Shown here piece after piece: positions 1 to 7,948 of a stretch of 64,000 bases of DNA (position 1 is its first letter; the number at the start of each line of letters is the position of its first letter). The DNA comes from Robinsoniella peoriensis (GTDB taxonomy: Bacteria; Bacillota; Clostridia; Lachnospirales; Lachnospiraceae). The DNA lies in NCBI RefSeq assembly GCF_042680125.1, contig NZ_JBHTNY010000002.1. The stretch is one strand, 5' to 3'. A program made the translations under genes and the position numbers. The notes beneath the pieces are model-generated. The model saw nothing but the letters and a program-made list of their open reading frames with translations, did not search any database and was not told where the DNA came from.

Positions 1-703
1 CTGTTTTGGAGGAGAAGCACATGGCCAGGTCAATCTGGCAGACTCTTTTAAATATTCCTGTAACAGCTCGTTTGCCAATATAGGTCTGGAACTGGATAAT
101 AATGCATTCCGAAGTTTATGTGAAGATTTTATGTTTAACAATACACTGCCTATTGCTATGGAGGCCAGCACAAGCCGTTTTGAACTGAATGAACACACAT
201 CTTATGGAGAAGAGATGGCAACGGCAATCGGACAGGGAAATACCCTGGTATCTCCCCTTCATATGGCGTTGATTACATCAACAGTAGCAAATGCAGGTAC
301 TTTAATGAAACCATATATTATTGACCGTCTTGAAACTTTTGACGGGGATATGGTAAAAGAAAATAAACCTGAGATATATAAGGAATTAATGTCTGCTCAG
401 GAAGCCGGGGTTCTATCTGATTTTATGACACAGGTTGTAGAGGGCGGTACAGCAAAATCCCTCAGCGGACTTGGTTATACAGTTGCCGGAAAGACCGGAT
501 CTGCCGAGTATGAAATTGGGCAGAACGCTGCGGACAAAGGAACTCATTCCTGGTTTGTAGGGTTCTCAAATGTCAGCAGTCCCGATATTGTGGTTAGTGT
601 AATTGCAGAAGACGGCGGTACCGGAAGCTCTGCAGCAGTGCCAATTGCACAGGCTGTATTCGATGCCTACTACAATAACAGTATGAATCTTACCAATAAT
701 TAA
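1..703 (+). CDS. Penicillin-binding protein, transpeptidase domain, 5'-truncated by window edge
   Basis: Coding runs from base 2 without a start, so only about the last 233 codons are present. The visible part is the second half of a class B-type D,D-transpeptidase domain, which cross-links peptidoglycan outside the membrane. The SxN motif appears as YSCNSS near the left edge and the KTG motif as AGKTGSAE around bases 488-511; the catalytic STxK serine must lie upstream of the window. The protein ends shortly after the domain, as in FtsI/PbpA-like proteins, and no PASTA repeats follow. Whether it serves division or elongation cannot be told from this fragment. Confidence 0.9.
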   Translation, partial: CFGGEAHGQVNLADSFKYSCNSSFANIGLELDNNAFRSLCEDFMFNNTLPIAMEASTSRFELNEHTSYGEEMATAIGQGNTLVSPLHMALITSTVANAGTLMKPYIIDRLETFDGDMVKENKPEIYKELMSAQEAGVLSDFMTQVVEGGTAKSLSGLGYTVAGKTGSAEYEIGQNAADKGTHSWFVGFSNVSSPDIVVSVIAEDGGTGSSAAVPIAQAVFDAYYNNSMNLTNN

Positions 704-777
704 GGTTGCATGATTTAAAAAAAAGAGTTATACTAAAACCAGTTAGGAGTGCACAACGCATAACAGGAGGGATTGCA

Positions 778-1230
778 ATGGTCGAAGCAACGAGCTGTGG
801 CGGTGTGGTAATATTTCGTGGTAAGATTCTTCTTTTATACAAGAGTTACAAGAATAAGTATGAAGGATGGGTGTTGCCTAAAGGAACTGTAGAAGCTGGC
901 GAGGAGTATAAGGATACAGCAATAAGAGAAGTATTGGAGGAAACAGGAGCCAAAGCATCAATTATTAAATATATTGGTAAAAGTCAATATACCTTTAATG
1001 TGCCGGAAGACACAGTAGCAAAGGACGTACATTGGTATTTAATGATGTCTGACAGCTATTACAGTAAACCGCAGCGCGAAGAATATTTTGTAGATTCAGG
1101 TTATTATAAATTTCATGAAGCGTATCATTTATTGAAATTTGCTAATGAAAGAATAATTCTTGAAAAAGCATATAACGAATATTTAGACTTGAAGAAGTCG
1201 AATCTTTGGGGAAGCCGCAAATATTTTTAG
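778..1230 (+). CDS. Nudix hydrolase
   Basis: A 150-residue Nudix protein that would hydrolyse a nucleoside diphosphate linked to another moiety; the substrate cannot be read from sequence. The Nudix box fits GX5EX7REUXEEXGU exactly at residues 36-58, with G36, E42, R50-E51, E54-E55 and G57. I chose the ATG at 778 because an AGGAGG lies 8 bases upstream and the domain begins at once; the frame is open back to 706 but that start has no ribosome site. It follows the PBP gene by about 75 bases and is closed by a terminator at 1235. Confidence 0.87.
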   Translation: MVEATSCGGVVIFRGKILLLYKSYKNKYEGWVLPKGTVEAGEEYKDTAIREVLEETGAKASIIKYIGKSQYTFNVPEDTVAKDVHWYLMMSDSYYSKPQREEYFVDSGYYKFHEAYHLLKFANERIILEKAYNEYLDLKKSNLWGSRKYF

Positions 1231-1234
1231 GATG

Positions 1235-1271
1235 AAAAGAAGATACGAATCTGTATCTTCTTTCTTTTTTC
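1235..1271 (+). terminator. Intrinsic terminator after the Nudix gene
   Basis: Inverted repeat AAGAAGATAC / GTATCTTCTT (1237-1246 and 1253-1262) with a 6-base loop, followed by a T-rich tract to about 1276. Confidence 0.8.
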
Positions 1272-1285
1272 TTTTTAAATTTGCC

Positions 1286-1333
1286 AGAGCGTGTTTTAAA
1301 TTGCTTTCTGGCAGCTGTGCGTCACACTTTGTG
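1286..1333 (-). repeat. Partial end of a terminal-inverted-repeat element
   Basis: These 48 bases, starting AGAGCGTGTT and ending in CACACTTTGTG, match the reverse complement of the right end of the element at 4997-5159 with few differences. Similarity stops at 1333. It looks like a solo end left by deletion or decay in the 230-base gap between the Nudix and polyphosphate genes. Confidence 0.7.
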
Positions 1334-1462
1334 ATGTCCTGTGTCTGAAATATTTCTTAAATTTCCTCTATTAAGATGAATTATTTTTAGAAATCTGTTA
1401 AAATATAAAATAGTTAGTAATATATACCAGAGGCGCAGTGGCTGCCTGGAAAGGAGCAATAT

Positions 1463-2965
1463 ATGCTGGAGAAGATTGATCTGACAAAGAAAATGGGGAA
1501 AAAAGAATTTAAACAAACGATGGAAGAACTCTCTGGGAAGCTGGGAACGCTGCAAAGAGAGTGCAGGAATTTAAAGATACCGGTAATTATCGTTTTTGAA
1601 GGATTTGGTGCAGCAGGAAAAGGAACCCTGATCAATCAGCTGATTCAGCCGCTTGACCCCAGGGGATTTAACGTATATGCCATTAACGGGGAGTCAGATG
1701 AAGAACAGCTGCGGCCCTTTTTGTGGCGTTTCTGGACAAAGACACCTGAGAATGGGCGGATTGCCATATTTGACCGAAGCTGGTACCGGCGCGTTCTGAT
1801 TGACCGGTTTGATGGGTTAACCACAGAAAAGCAGCTTGGATACGCTTATAATGAAATTGTTTCTTTTGAACAGCAGCTTACCGACGGGGGAAATGTAATG
1901 ATTAAATTTTTCCTGGATATTACGAAAAAGGAACAGAAAAAGCGTTTTGATAAAATGCTGGAGTCAAAAGAAACGGCATGGAAGGTTTCCAAAGGGGATT
2001 TAAAAAGAAACAAACATTTTGCAGAATACAAAATGATGAATGAGGAAATGCTTCAGAAAACGGATACGGATTTTGCACCATGGACCATTATTGAAGCCAT
2101 GGACAGGGAATATGCTGCGGTGAAGATTATCAGTACGGTGGTAGATTGTCTGGAGAAGAGAGTTTCAAATCAAAAAGAGCTGGAGAGACTTGCCAGGGAA
2201 GAAGAAAAGCTGGAAAATGTGGAATCGGTTGAAGTAAAACCAGGTTTTAAGTCATCGGTGCTAAGCAGTGCGGATCTTACTTTAACCTATACAAAGGAAG
2301 AGTATAAAGAAAGGCTGGATGAACTGCAGAAAAAGCTCTCTTTACTGCACAGTGAACTGTACCGCAGACGGATTCCGGTCATTTTAGGATTTGAAGGATG
2401 GGATGCAGGCGGAAAAGGCGGTGCCATTAAGCGGGTAACACAGTGCCTGGATCCAAGAGGCTATGCAGTGAATCCCACGGCGGCACCTAACGATATAGAG
2501 AAAGCACACCACTATCTGTGGCGTTTCTGGCAGACTTTTCCAAAAGCCGGTCACATTGCGCTCTATGACAGAACCTGGTATGGAAGAGTTATGGTAGAGC
2601 GGATCGAAGGATTCTGCAGTACCCAGGAATGGAAGCGGGCATATAAAGAAATTAATGATTGTGAGGCTACCCTTGCACACAGTGGTGCAGTTGTGTTAAA
2701 ATTCTGGATGCAGATAGATAAAGAGGAGCAGGAGCGCCGATTCAAAGAGCGGATGGCAAATCCGGACAAGCAATGGAAGATTACAGACGAAGACTGGCGG
2801 AACCGGGAAAAATGGGATGCTTATGAAGCGGCAGTGGATGAAATGTTAATCCGTACATCCACAACATATGCGCCCTGGATCATCGTAGAGGGAAACTGTA
2901 AATATTATGCCCGGATAAAGGTGTTGGAAACGATCGTAAAAGCTTTGGAAGCACGTATAAAATAA
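1463..2965 (+). CDS. pap: Polyphosphate:AMP phosphotransferase, tandem PPK2
   Basis: A 500-residue protein built from two PPK2 domains in tandem, the layout of class II polyphosphate:AMP phosphotransferases, which move phosphate from polyphosphate to AMP to give ADP in the cytoplasm. Each half has a Walker A loop (GFGAAGKG at residues 47-54, GWDAGGKG at 312-319) and a downstream DRxWY motif (DRSWYRR in the first half, DRTWYGR in the second). In known tandem enzymes the C-terminal half is catalytic. The start has GGAG about 8 bases upstream. It is probably transcribed alone or with the short gene at 2995. It fits the phosphate theme of the 11.7-20.7 kb block but is not linked to it. Confidence 0.9.
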   Translation: MLEKIDLTKKMGKKEFKQTMEELSGKLGTLQRECRNLKIPVIIVFEGFGAAGKGTLINQLIQPLDPRGFNVYAINGESDEEQLRPFLWRFWTKTPENGRIAIFDRSWYRRVLIDRFDGLTTEKQLGYAYNEIVSFEQQLTDGGNVMIKFFLDITKKEQKKRFDKMLESKETAWKVSKGDLKRNKHFAEYKMMNEEMLQKTDTDFAPWTIIEAMDREYAAVKIISTVVDCLEKRVSNQKELERLAREEEKLENVESVEVKPGFKSSVLSSADLTLTYTKEEYKERLDELQKKLSLLHSELYRRRIPVILGFEGWDAGGKGGAIKRVTQCLDPRGYAVNPTAAPNDIEKAHHYLWRFWQTFPKAGHIALYDRTWYGRVMVERIEGFCSTQEWKRAYKEINDCEATLAHSGAVVLKFWMQIDKEEQERRFKERMANPDKQWKITDEDWRNREKWDAYEAAVDEMLIRTSTTYAPWIIVEGNCKYYARIKVLETIVKALEARIK

Positions 2966-2994
2966 AAAAAGAAGCAAGGTCAGGAATAAAAAAG

Positions 2995-3324
2995 ATGAAA
3001 TGGTATCAAAATCTATATGTAGGCGAAACAGCCAGAAAGAAAAAAAAGAGAATAATCTGGAAAATAAATCATAACGCAGGCCTGATAGATGTGTATGTTG
3101 TTACGCTGGCGGCCAATGGGACTGATTTATTTGATATCGTTTCATCCGCCGTCCTGATGCAGAAGGCAGTAAGGCGTAACTGCCCTTTGATTGTAGGGAT
3201 AGCATGCGGCTATGATGAAGCTGTACAATTAGCTCTGAATATTGCCCTTGAGGTTTATAAAGAAACCGGAGGTTTTCAGGTACGCCAATATTTAGCCCGT
3301 AAGGAGAGAAAAGAAAGAAATTGA
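2995..3324 (+). CDS. Conserved hypothetical protein, 109 aa
   Basis: I do not recognise a named family. The protein has a basic N-terminus (RKKKKR at residues 14-19), then an alternating hydrophobic core (LIDVYVVTLAANG, PLIVGIACGYDEA) suggesting a small alpha/beta fold, and an Arg/Lys-rich end. There is no signal peptide or membrane segment. It lies 29 bases after pap and 13 bases before the DUF2953 gene, so it may belong to the ytfI-ytfJ transcription unit. The ribosome site (AGGTCAGG) is weak. Confidence 0.65.
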   Translation: MKWYQNLYVGETARKKKKRIIWKINHNAGLIDVYVVTLAANGTDLFDIVSSAVLMQKAVRRNCPLIVGIACGYDEAVQLALNIALEVYKETGGFQVRQYLARKERKERN

Positions 3325-3337
3325 CAGGTGTGAGAAT

Positions 3338-4372
3338 ATGCTACATATCATTTTGGTAATACTTAAGATTATAGGTATCCTGCTGGCTGTTATTTTGGCA
3401 CTGTTACTTCTGGTTCTCCTGGCAGTGGTGTTTGTGCCTTTGCGATACCGCTTAACACTTCAAAGAGAAGGCGATATTCTCTATGGACAGGGAAAAGCCA
3501 GTTATCTGCTTCATATTATAACGATAATGGCAGAATATAAAGAAGGTAAGCCCAGATATGAGATCAGGCTTTTTGGAATACCGGTGGAGAAATTTAAAGT
3601 TCTAAAGAAATTTATAAAGTTCAAAAAGCCAGGAAAAGCTAAGACAGCAGATAAGATGGATGATAAAGAGGAAACAAAAGAGCACAGAAAAGAGCAGGAA
3701 TCCCGGCCGGTTGCCGGCAGAGTAGAGATGGCTGAGCAGTCAGAAACTCCCGGCGACAGAGCAGAAGACGGTCAGCAGAAAGAATTGCCGGAAACGACAG
3801 AGCAAAAAGAGAAAGAAAAGCAAACAAGGGAAACAAATAAAACAGAGAAGAAAGAAAATACAGACAAAACAGATAAAACAGAGCACAGGGGTATATTTAC
3901 AAAAGGAAAAGCCATTGTACAGAAAGTACAGGCTGTGTTAAAAAAGATTTGGAGTATTTTAAAAGGAATTCCAAAGAAAATACGAAATATACTTTATAAG
4001 CTTACCCATGTAAAGGGACAGGTTCATAAATACCTGGAGATCATTCGTGCAGAAGAAACAAAGTTACTGTTTGGGAGTTCACGGACGGAATTTCTCTATC
4101 TGCTGAAGCACTTTAAACCAAGACAGGCAAAAGGGTATATTCGTTTTGGTACCGGAGATCCGGCAACAACAGGTCAGATTCTGGGAATAGCCGGACTTAT
4201 TCTGCCAATATATTCGACCAAAATTCAGGTTTATCCTGATTTTGATAAATCCATCTATGAGGGTTTTGTAGTAATTACCGGGCATATCCGTGCATGCCAT
4301 CTTTTGAAATCCGGATGGAAAATTTATAAAGATAAAAACACTAAGAAATTCCTAAAACGTATCAGACAATAA
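3338..4372 (+). CDS. ytfI: DUF2953 (YtfI-like) membrane-anchored sporulation-linked protein
   Basis: Residues 5-35 form a strong membrane anchor, followed by a beta-rich region (FVPLRYRLTLQREG) typical of DUF2953. Then comes a long charged Glu/Lys/Thr-rich linker (about residues 105-185) and a C-terminal amphipathic part. In Bacillus the homologue YtfI is encoded just before YtfJ, exactly as here (13 bases before gerW). The linker is low complexity and probably disordered. The biochemical role is unknown; the neighbour points to the sporulating cell. The start has AGGTG upstream. Confidence 0.8.
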   Translation: MLHIILVILKIIGILLAVILALLLLVLLAVVFVPLRYRLTLQREGDILYGQGKASYLLHIITIMAEYKEGKPRYEIRLFGIPVEKFKVLKKFIKFKKPGKAKTADKMDDKEETKEHRKEQESRPVAGRVEMAEQSETPGDRAEDGQQKELPETTEQKEKEKQTRETNKTEKKENTDKTDKTEHRGIFTKGKAIVQKVQAVLKKIWSILKGIPKKIRNILYKLTHVKGQVHKYLEIIRAEETKLLFGSSRTEFLYLLKHFKPRQAKGYIRFGTGDPATTGQILGIAGLILPIYSTKIQVYPDFDKSIYEGFVVITGHIRACHLLKSGWKIYKDKNTKKFLKRIRQ

Positions 4373-4385
4373 GGAGGAAATAAAC

Positions 4386-4799
4386 ATGGCTTCAGACAAT
4401 AATTTTCAGACAACCGTAGATTCATTATTCAAGGGGATGGACAGCTTTATCAATACAAAAACTGTAGTAGGAGAGGCAATGTCCGTAGGAGACACTATAA
4501 TTCTTCCGCTGGTTGACGTTTCTTTTGGAGTTGCCGCAGGTGCTCTTTCCGGAGACGCTAAAAATAATGGCGGAGGAGCAATGGGCGGAAAAATGTCCCC
4601 CAGTGCAGTACTGGTGATTCAAAATGGAACGACGAAACTTGTAAATGTGAAGAATCAGGATGGTCTTACAAAAATACTGGATATGGTTCCTGATTTTGTA
4701 AATAAATTTGCAGCAGGCAAGACGGAAACAGATACTTCTGCAGCTTCTGGTAAAACAGAAACGGAAAGTACAACGGATTATGAAACAGATGAAGAATAA
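4386..4799 (+). CDS. ytfJ: GerW family sporulation protein (YtfJ)
   Basis: A 137-residue protein with the GerW/YtfJ signature: a conserved N-terminal helix, then a Gly-rich stretch (VSFGVAAGALSG, GGGAMGGKMSP) and the AVLVIQNG strand. GerW is needed for normal spore germination in Bacillus. The C-terminal 25 residues are Thr/Glu-rich and poorly conserved. AAGGAGG sits 8 bases before the ATG. It is the second gene of a ytfI-ytfJ pair and is followed by a small membrane protein gene. Confidence 0.9.
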   Translation: MASDNNFQTTVDSLFKGMDSFINTKTVVGEAMSVGDTIILPLVDVSFGVAAGALSGDAKNNGGGAMGGKMSPSAVLVIQNGTTKLVNVKNQDGLTKILDMVPDFVNKFAAGKTETDTSAASGKTETESTTDYETDEE

Positions 4800-4819
4800 A
4801 ATGTGTTAAATCGATAGTT

Positions 4820-4851
4820 CCTGCATATGATATAGAAACGAGATATGCAGG
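4820..4851 (+). promoter_or_regulatory. Hairpin overlapping the ribosome site of the next small gene
   Basis: CCTGCATAT (4820-4828) pairs perfectly with ATATGCAGG (4843-4851). The right arm runs into the AGGTGG ribosome site (4849-4854) of the small ORF at 4861, so folding could limit its translation. No T-tract follows, so it is unlikely to terminate transcription. Confidence 0.45.
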
Positions 4852-4860
4852 TGGACGGTT

Positions 4861-4998
4861 ATGAAACGGATTGTAGGTTATACACTGTTTTGGGTGGCTG
4901 TAGGGATGCTCTTAGCTTTATGCATGCCAAATGCCTTTATAACCGTTCTGATAATTTTTGTGCTCTTATTAATAGGATATAACCTGTTTATGTGTTAG
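4861..4998 (+). CDS. Small hydrophobic membrane protein, 45 aa
   Basis: The frame starts with MKRIVGYTLFWVAVG and consists of two hydrophobic stretches (residues 5-20 and 25-43) separated by MPNA, so it should insert in the membrane as a short hairpin. AGGTGG sits 6 bases before the ATG. It follows gerW by 61 bases on the same strand. Its TAG stop lies in the first bases of the repeat element at 4997, so the present stop may have come with that element. No function is known. Confidence 0.6.
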   Translation: MKRIVGYTLFWVAVGMLLALCMPNAFITVLIIFVLLLIGYNLFMC

Positions 4999-5159
4999 AG
5001 TGTGTTTGAAAATTCATTCCCGCCATCTATACGCCCCACTTCGCGGTATATTAGCTCCAAATTCAGATTACACAGTCCGCTATGTTCCTTTTATTTGGAA
5101 TGAATCTCCCACAAAGTGTGACGCACAGCTGTCAGAAAGCAATTTTAGTAACACGCTCT
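4997..5159. mobile_element. MITE-like element with terminal inverted repeats
   Basis: The 163-base segment begins AGAGTGTGTTTGAAAATTC and ends in a sequence whose reverse complement begins AGAGCGTGTTACTAAAATTG. Both ends are flanked by TA, which would fit a TA target duplication. It has no coding capacity. Related ends occur at 1286, 23979, 24199 and 31533 in this window. It appears to have landed at the 3' end of the small membrane protein gene. Confidence 0.65.
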
Positions 5160-5199
5160 AGAGGAATGGTTGATATATAAAACTATCCATAATGTATAG

Positions 5200-5280
5200 A
5201 GACATCGCTTAGTTCTGCCTAACAGCACGAAATTTATCAAAACGGTGAAGCAATTCTGTGAAGCGAATGGATTAAAATAA
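5200..5280 (+). pseudogene. Possible 3' relic of a lost gene
   Basis: An open stretch of 26 codons with no start, bounded by a TAG at 5197 and a TAA at 5278, reads NSTKFIKTVKQFCEANGLK at its end. This looks like the C-terminus of a real protein, with a strong hairpin directly after it. I cannot name the family. It could equally be chance. Confidence 0.25.
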
Positions 5281-5318
5281 GCCAGTCCCAATGCCGGTTT
5301 TCAGCATTGGGACTGGCT
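5280..5318. terminator. Strong hairpin, probable terminator
   Basis: GCCAGTCCCAATGC (5281-5294) pairs perfectly with GCATTGGGACTGGC (5304-5317) around a 9-base loop. The plus-strand 3' flank is only mildly T-rich, while the minus-strand flank reads TTATTTTAAT, so it may work from either side. It lies between the possible relic and rpmB. Confidence 0.6.
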
Positions 5319-5350
5319 CTTAGCTTGTTGTGTACGAAGTCGGTTTCTGC

Positions 5351-5381
5351 AAAAAAACCCCTCAACCAATGGTGAGAGGTT
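5351..5381 (-). terminator. Intrinsic terminator of rpmB
   Basis: On the minus strand AACCTCTCA pairs with TGAGGGGTT around a short loop and is followed by a run of seven T. It begins just past the rpmB stop. Confidence 0.8.
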
Positions 5382-5388
5382 CCTCTAA

Positions 5389-5574
5389 CTAAGCTCTTTC
5401 AACTTTACCGGATCTTAAGCAAGAAGTACATACATACATCTTCTTAGCAGCACCGTTAACTTTTACTTTAACTGATTTGATGTTAGATTTCCACATTTTG
5501 TTCGATCTTCTATGAGAATGACTCACATTGTTTCCGAAATGAGCACCCTTTTCACAAATAGCACATTTAGCCAT
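5389..5574 (-). CDS. rpmB: 50S ribosomal protein L28
   Basis: A 61-residue L28 of the large ribosomal subunit. It is the zinc-ribbon form, with CAIC at residues 4-7 and CTSC near the C-terminus. The HSHRRSNKMWKSN block is characteristic. The open frame extends upstream, but the ATG at 5574 has a perfect AGGAGGTG 8 bases before it and matches the family start. It is monocistronic with its own terminator. It is divergent from yloU, the usual arrangement in Firmicutes. Confidence 0.95.
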   Translation of the reverse strand: MAKCAICEKGAHFGNNVSHSHRRSNKMWKSNIKSVKVKVNGAAKKMYVCTSCLRSGKVERA

Positions 5575-5885
5575 GAATAAGCACCTCCTTGACTTTAATA
5601 TTCGTCTATCACTCTTGTACAACATTGCACAAATAATGAAACAATACACTTTGGCTATCCGTGACAGAGAATGTTCAGCGTGTATTACTTAATTATTTGC
5701 GCAAGTCTGTACTAGATATAGACTCACAACACTAGTTATTCTATCAGATGGCACCATATTTTGCAAGTGAAAAATAAAAAATTATGAAATAAATTGTTAA
5801 AAATTAAAATTAATATTTCATTTTGTGTGAAAAGAGGGTATAATGTACGCAGAGATATTATAATTTAAAAGTTGGAGGTAACGAT
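5575..5885. promoter_or_regulatory. Divergent rpmB / yloU promoter region
   Basis: This AT-rich 311-base gap holds the rpmB ribosome site on the minus strand and, for yloU, a TATAAT at 5839-5844 with GTTGGAGGT just before the start at 5886. No convincing -35 hexamer was seen for either gene, and no gene or repeat is visible. Confidence 0.5.
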
Positions 5886-6242
5886 ATGAAGGGACGCATG
5901 GATACAGATCTGGGTTCTATCTTGATTGATACTGATGTAATCGCTACTTATGCAGGCAGCGTTGCCGTTGAATGTTTTGGTATCGTAGGTATGGCTGCTG
6001 TTAATATGAAAGATGGTTTAGTAAAGCTCTTAAGAAAAGAAAGCTTGAAGCATGGGATTAACGTCCGGGTAGAAAACAATAAAATATCACTGGATTTTCA
6101 TGTGATTGTGGCATATGGCGTAAGCATTTCAGCCGTTGCGGATAATTTACTCAGTAATGTAAAATATAAGGTAGAAGAGTTTACCGGCATGGAGATTGAA
6201 AAAATAAATGTTTACGTTGAAGGCGTAAGATCGATTGATTAA
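5886..6242 (+). CDS. yloU: Asp23/Gls24 family protein (YloU)
   Basis: A 118-residue Asp23/Gls24-domain protein. It shows the typical start (GSILIDTDVIATYAGSVAVECFGIVGM) and a C-terminal KINVYVEGVR strand. Members sit at or near the membrane and are linked to cell-envelope homeostasis; the precise role is unclear. TTGGAGG precedes the ATG. In Firmicutes this gene precedes fakA and recG, and here fakA starts 13 bases after its stop. Confidence 0.9.
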   Translation: MKGRMDTDLGSILIDTDVIATYAGSVAVECFGIVGMAAVNMKDGLVKLLRKESLKHGINVRVENNKISLDFHVIVAYGVSISAVADNLLSNVKYKVEEFTGMEIEKINVYVEGVRSID

Positions 6243-6255
6243 GGAGGAACTTGTT

Positions 6256-7938
6256 GTGGTAACAAATACGATAAATGCCAGTCTGTGTGCAAAGATGTTT
6301 CTGGCGGGTGCTAAAAATCTGGAGTCTAAGAAAGAATGGATCAATGAATTAAATGTATTCCCTGTTCCGGATGGAGATACAGGAACGAATATGACATTGA
6401 CAATTATGTCTGCGGCAAAAGAGGTGGCGGCACTTACCGATCCTGACATGGAGGTGTTGGCGAAAGCAATTTCTTCTGGTTCCCTGAGGGGAGCGAGAGG
6501 AAATTCGGGCGTTATTCTGTCACAGCTGTTTCGTGGCTTTACGAAAGGGATTAAGATGCATGACGAAATCGATATTCAGATTTTGGCGGGTGCATTCCAG
6601 AAAGCGGTAGAAACCGCTTATAAAGCCGTTATGAAGCCCAAGGAAGGTACAATCCTTACGGTTGCCAAAGGCGCAGCACAAAAGGCTGCAGAGCTTGCGG
6701 AAACGGATATCGGAATGGAGCAGTTCCTGAAAGAAGTGATTGAACATGCAGATTATGTTCTTTCACAGACTCCGGAGATGCTGCCGGTATTAAAAGAAGC
6801 CGGTGTGGTAGATTCCGGCGGACAGGGACTGGTACAGGTTCTCAAAGGGGCTTACGACGGATTCCTTGGAAAAGAAATCGATTATACAATTGAAGGCGTA
6901 TCTGCCCAGGGAAGCGTAATGAAGATTACACCGCAGGCAGAAGCTGATATTAAATTTGGATATTGTACTGAATTTATCATCATGACGAAGAGTGAACTGT
7001 CAGATAAACAGGAAATGGAATTTAAGGGATTCTTAGAATCCATTGGTGATTCTATTGTTGTTGTTGCTGATGAGGATATTGTCAAGGTTCATGTACATAC
7101 CAATGACCCTGGAAAGGCAATTTCCCGCGCATTAACTTATGGTGAACTGTCCCGAATGAAGATTGATAATATGAGGGAAGAACATCAGGAGAAACTGATC
7201 AAAGATGCCGAAAAACTTGCATTACAGCAACAGGCAGAAAATCAGGTGAAAGCGCAGTCAATGCCGGCAACACCACCAAAAGAAGTTGGCTTTATTTCCG
7301 TTTCCATAGGAGAAGGAATTGGTGAAATATTTAAGGGACTTGGTGTGGATTACCTCATTGAAGGCGGACAGACTATGAACCCCAGTACGGAAGATATGTT
7401 AAATGCAATAGAAAAAGTAAATGCAGATACCATCTATATCCTTCCAAATAATAAAAATATTATCCTTGCAGCTAATCAGGCAAAGCTTTTGACAAAAGAT
7501 AAGAAAATAATTGTAATTCCTACAAAGACTGTACCACAGGGTATTACAGCTATTATCAATTATATTCCGGAAAAAACACCGGAAGAAAATGAAGCTGCAA
7601 TGGTAGAAGAGATTCAGCATGTTAAGACAGGTCAGATTACCTATGCAGTTCGGGATACCCATATTGATGACAAAGAAATCAAAGAAGGCAATATTATGGG
7701 TATTGGGGATCATGCTATCCTGGCAGTCGGTGAAAAACTGGAAGCTGTAGCAAATGAGACCGTTGATCTGATGATGGATGATGAATCTGAGCTGATTAGT
7801 ATCTATTATGGAGAAGAAGTGACGGAAGAGGCGGCAAATGAACTTGGAGATAAATTCAGGGAGGAATATCCGGAATGTGATGTAGAAGTTTATTCCGGTG
7901 GGCAGCCGATTTATTATTACGTGATTTCAGTAGAGTAA
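6256..7938 (+). CDS. fakA: DAK2-domain fatty acid kinase FakA (YloV)
   Basis: The ATP-binding kinase subunit that phosphorylates fatty acids held by a FakB (DegV) partner, feeding exogenous fatty acids to phospholipid synthesis. The N-terminal DhaL domain has the Mg-ATP motif DGDTGTN early in the protein and SLRGARGNSGVILSQ after it, followed by the FakA middle and C-terminal domains. I place the start at GTG 6256 because AAGGAGG (6241-6247) lies 8 bases before it; the ATG at 6235 would overlap yloU and lacks a ribosome site. Predicted length is 560 residues, normal for the family. No fakB gene is visible nearby. Confidence 0.9.
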   Translation: MVTNTINASLCAKMFLAGAKNLESKKEWINELNVFPVPDGDTGTNMTLTIMSAAKEVAALTDPDMEVLAKAISSGSLRGARGNSGVILSQLFRGFTKGIKMHDEIDIQILAGAFQKAVETAYKAVMKPKEGTILTVAKGAAQKAAELAETDIGMEQFLKEVIEHADYVLSQTPEMLPVLKEAGVVDSGGQGLVQVLKGAYDGFLGKEIDYTIEGVSAQGSVMKITPQAEADIKFGYCTEFIIMTKSELSDKQEMEFKGFLESIGDSIVVVADEDIVKVHVHTNDPGKAISRALTYGELSRMKIDNMREEHQEKLIKDAEKLALQQQAENQVKAQSMPATPPKEVGFISVSIGEGIGEIFKGLGVDYLIEGGQTMNPSTEDMLNAIEKVNADTIYILPNNKNIILAANQAKLLTKDKKIIVIPTKTVPQGITAIINYIPEKTPEENEAAMVEEIQHVKTGQITYAVRDTHIDDKEIKEGNIMGIGDHAILAVGEKLEAVANETVDLMMDDESELISIYYGEEVTEEAANELGDKFREEYPECDVEVYSGGQPIYYYVISVE

Positions 7939-7948
7939 CAGGTGATTA

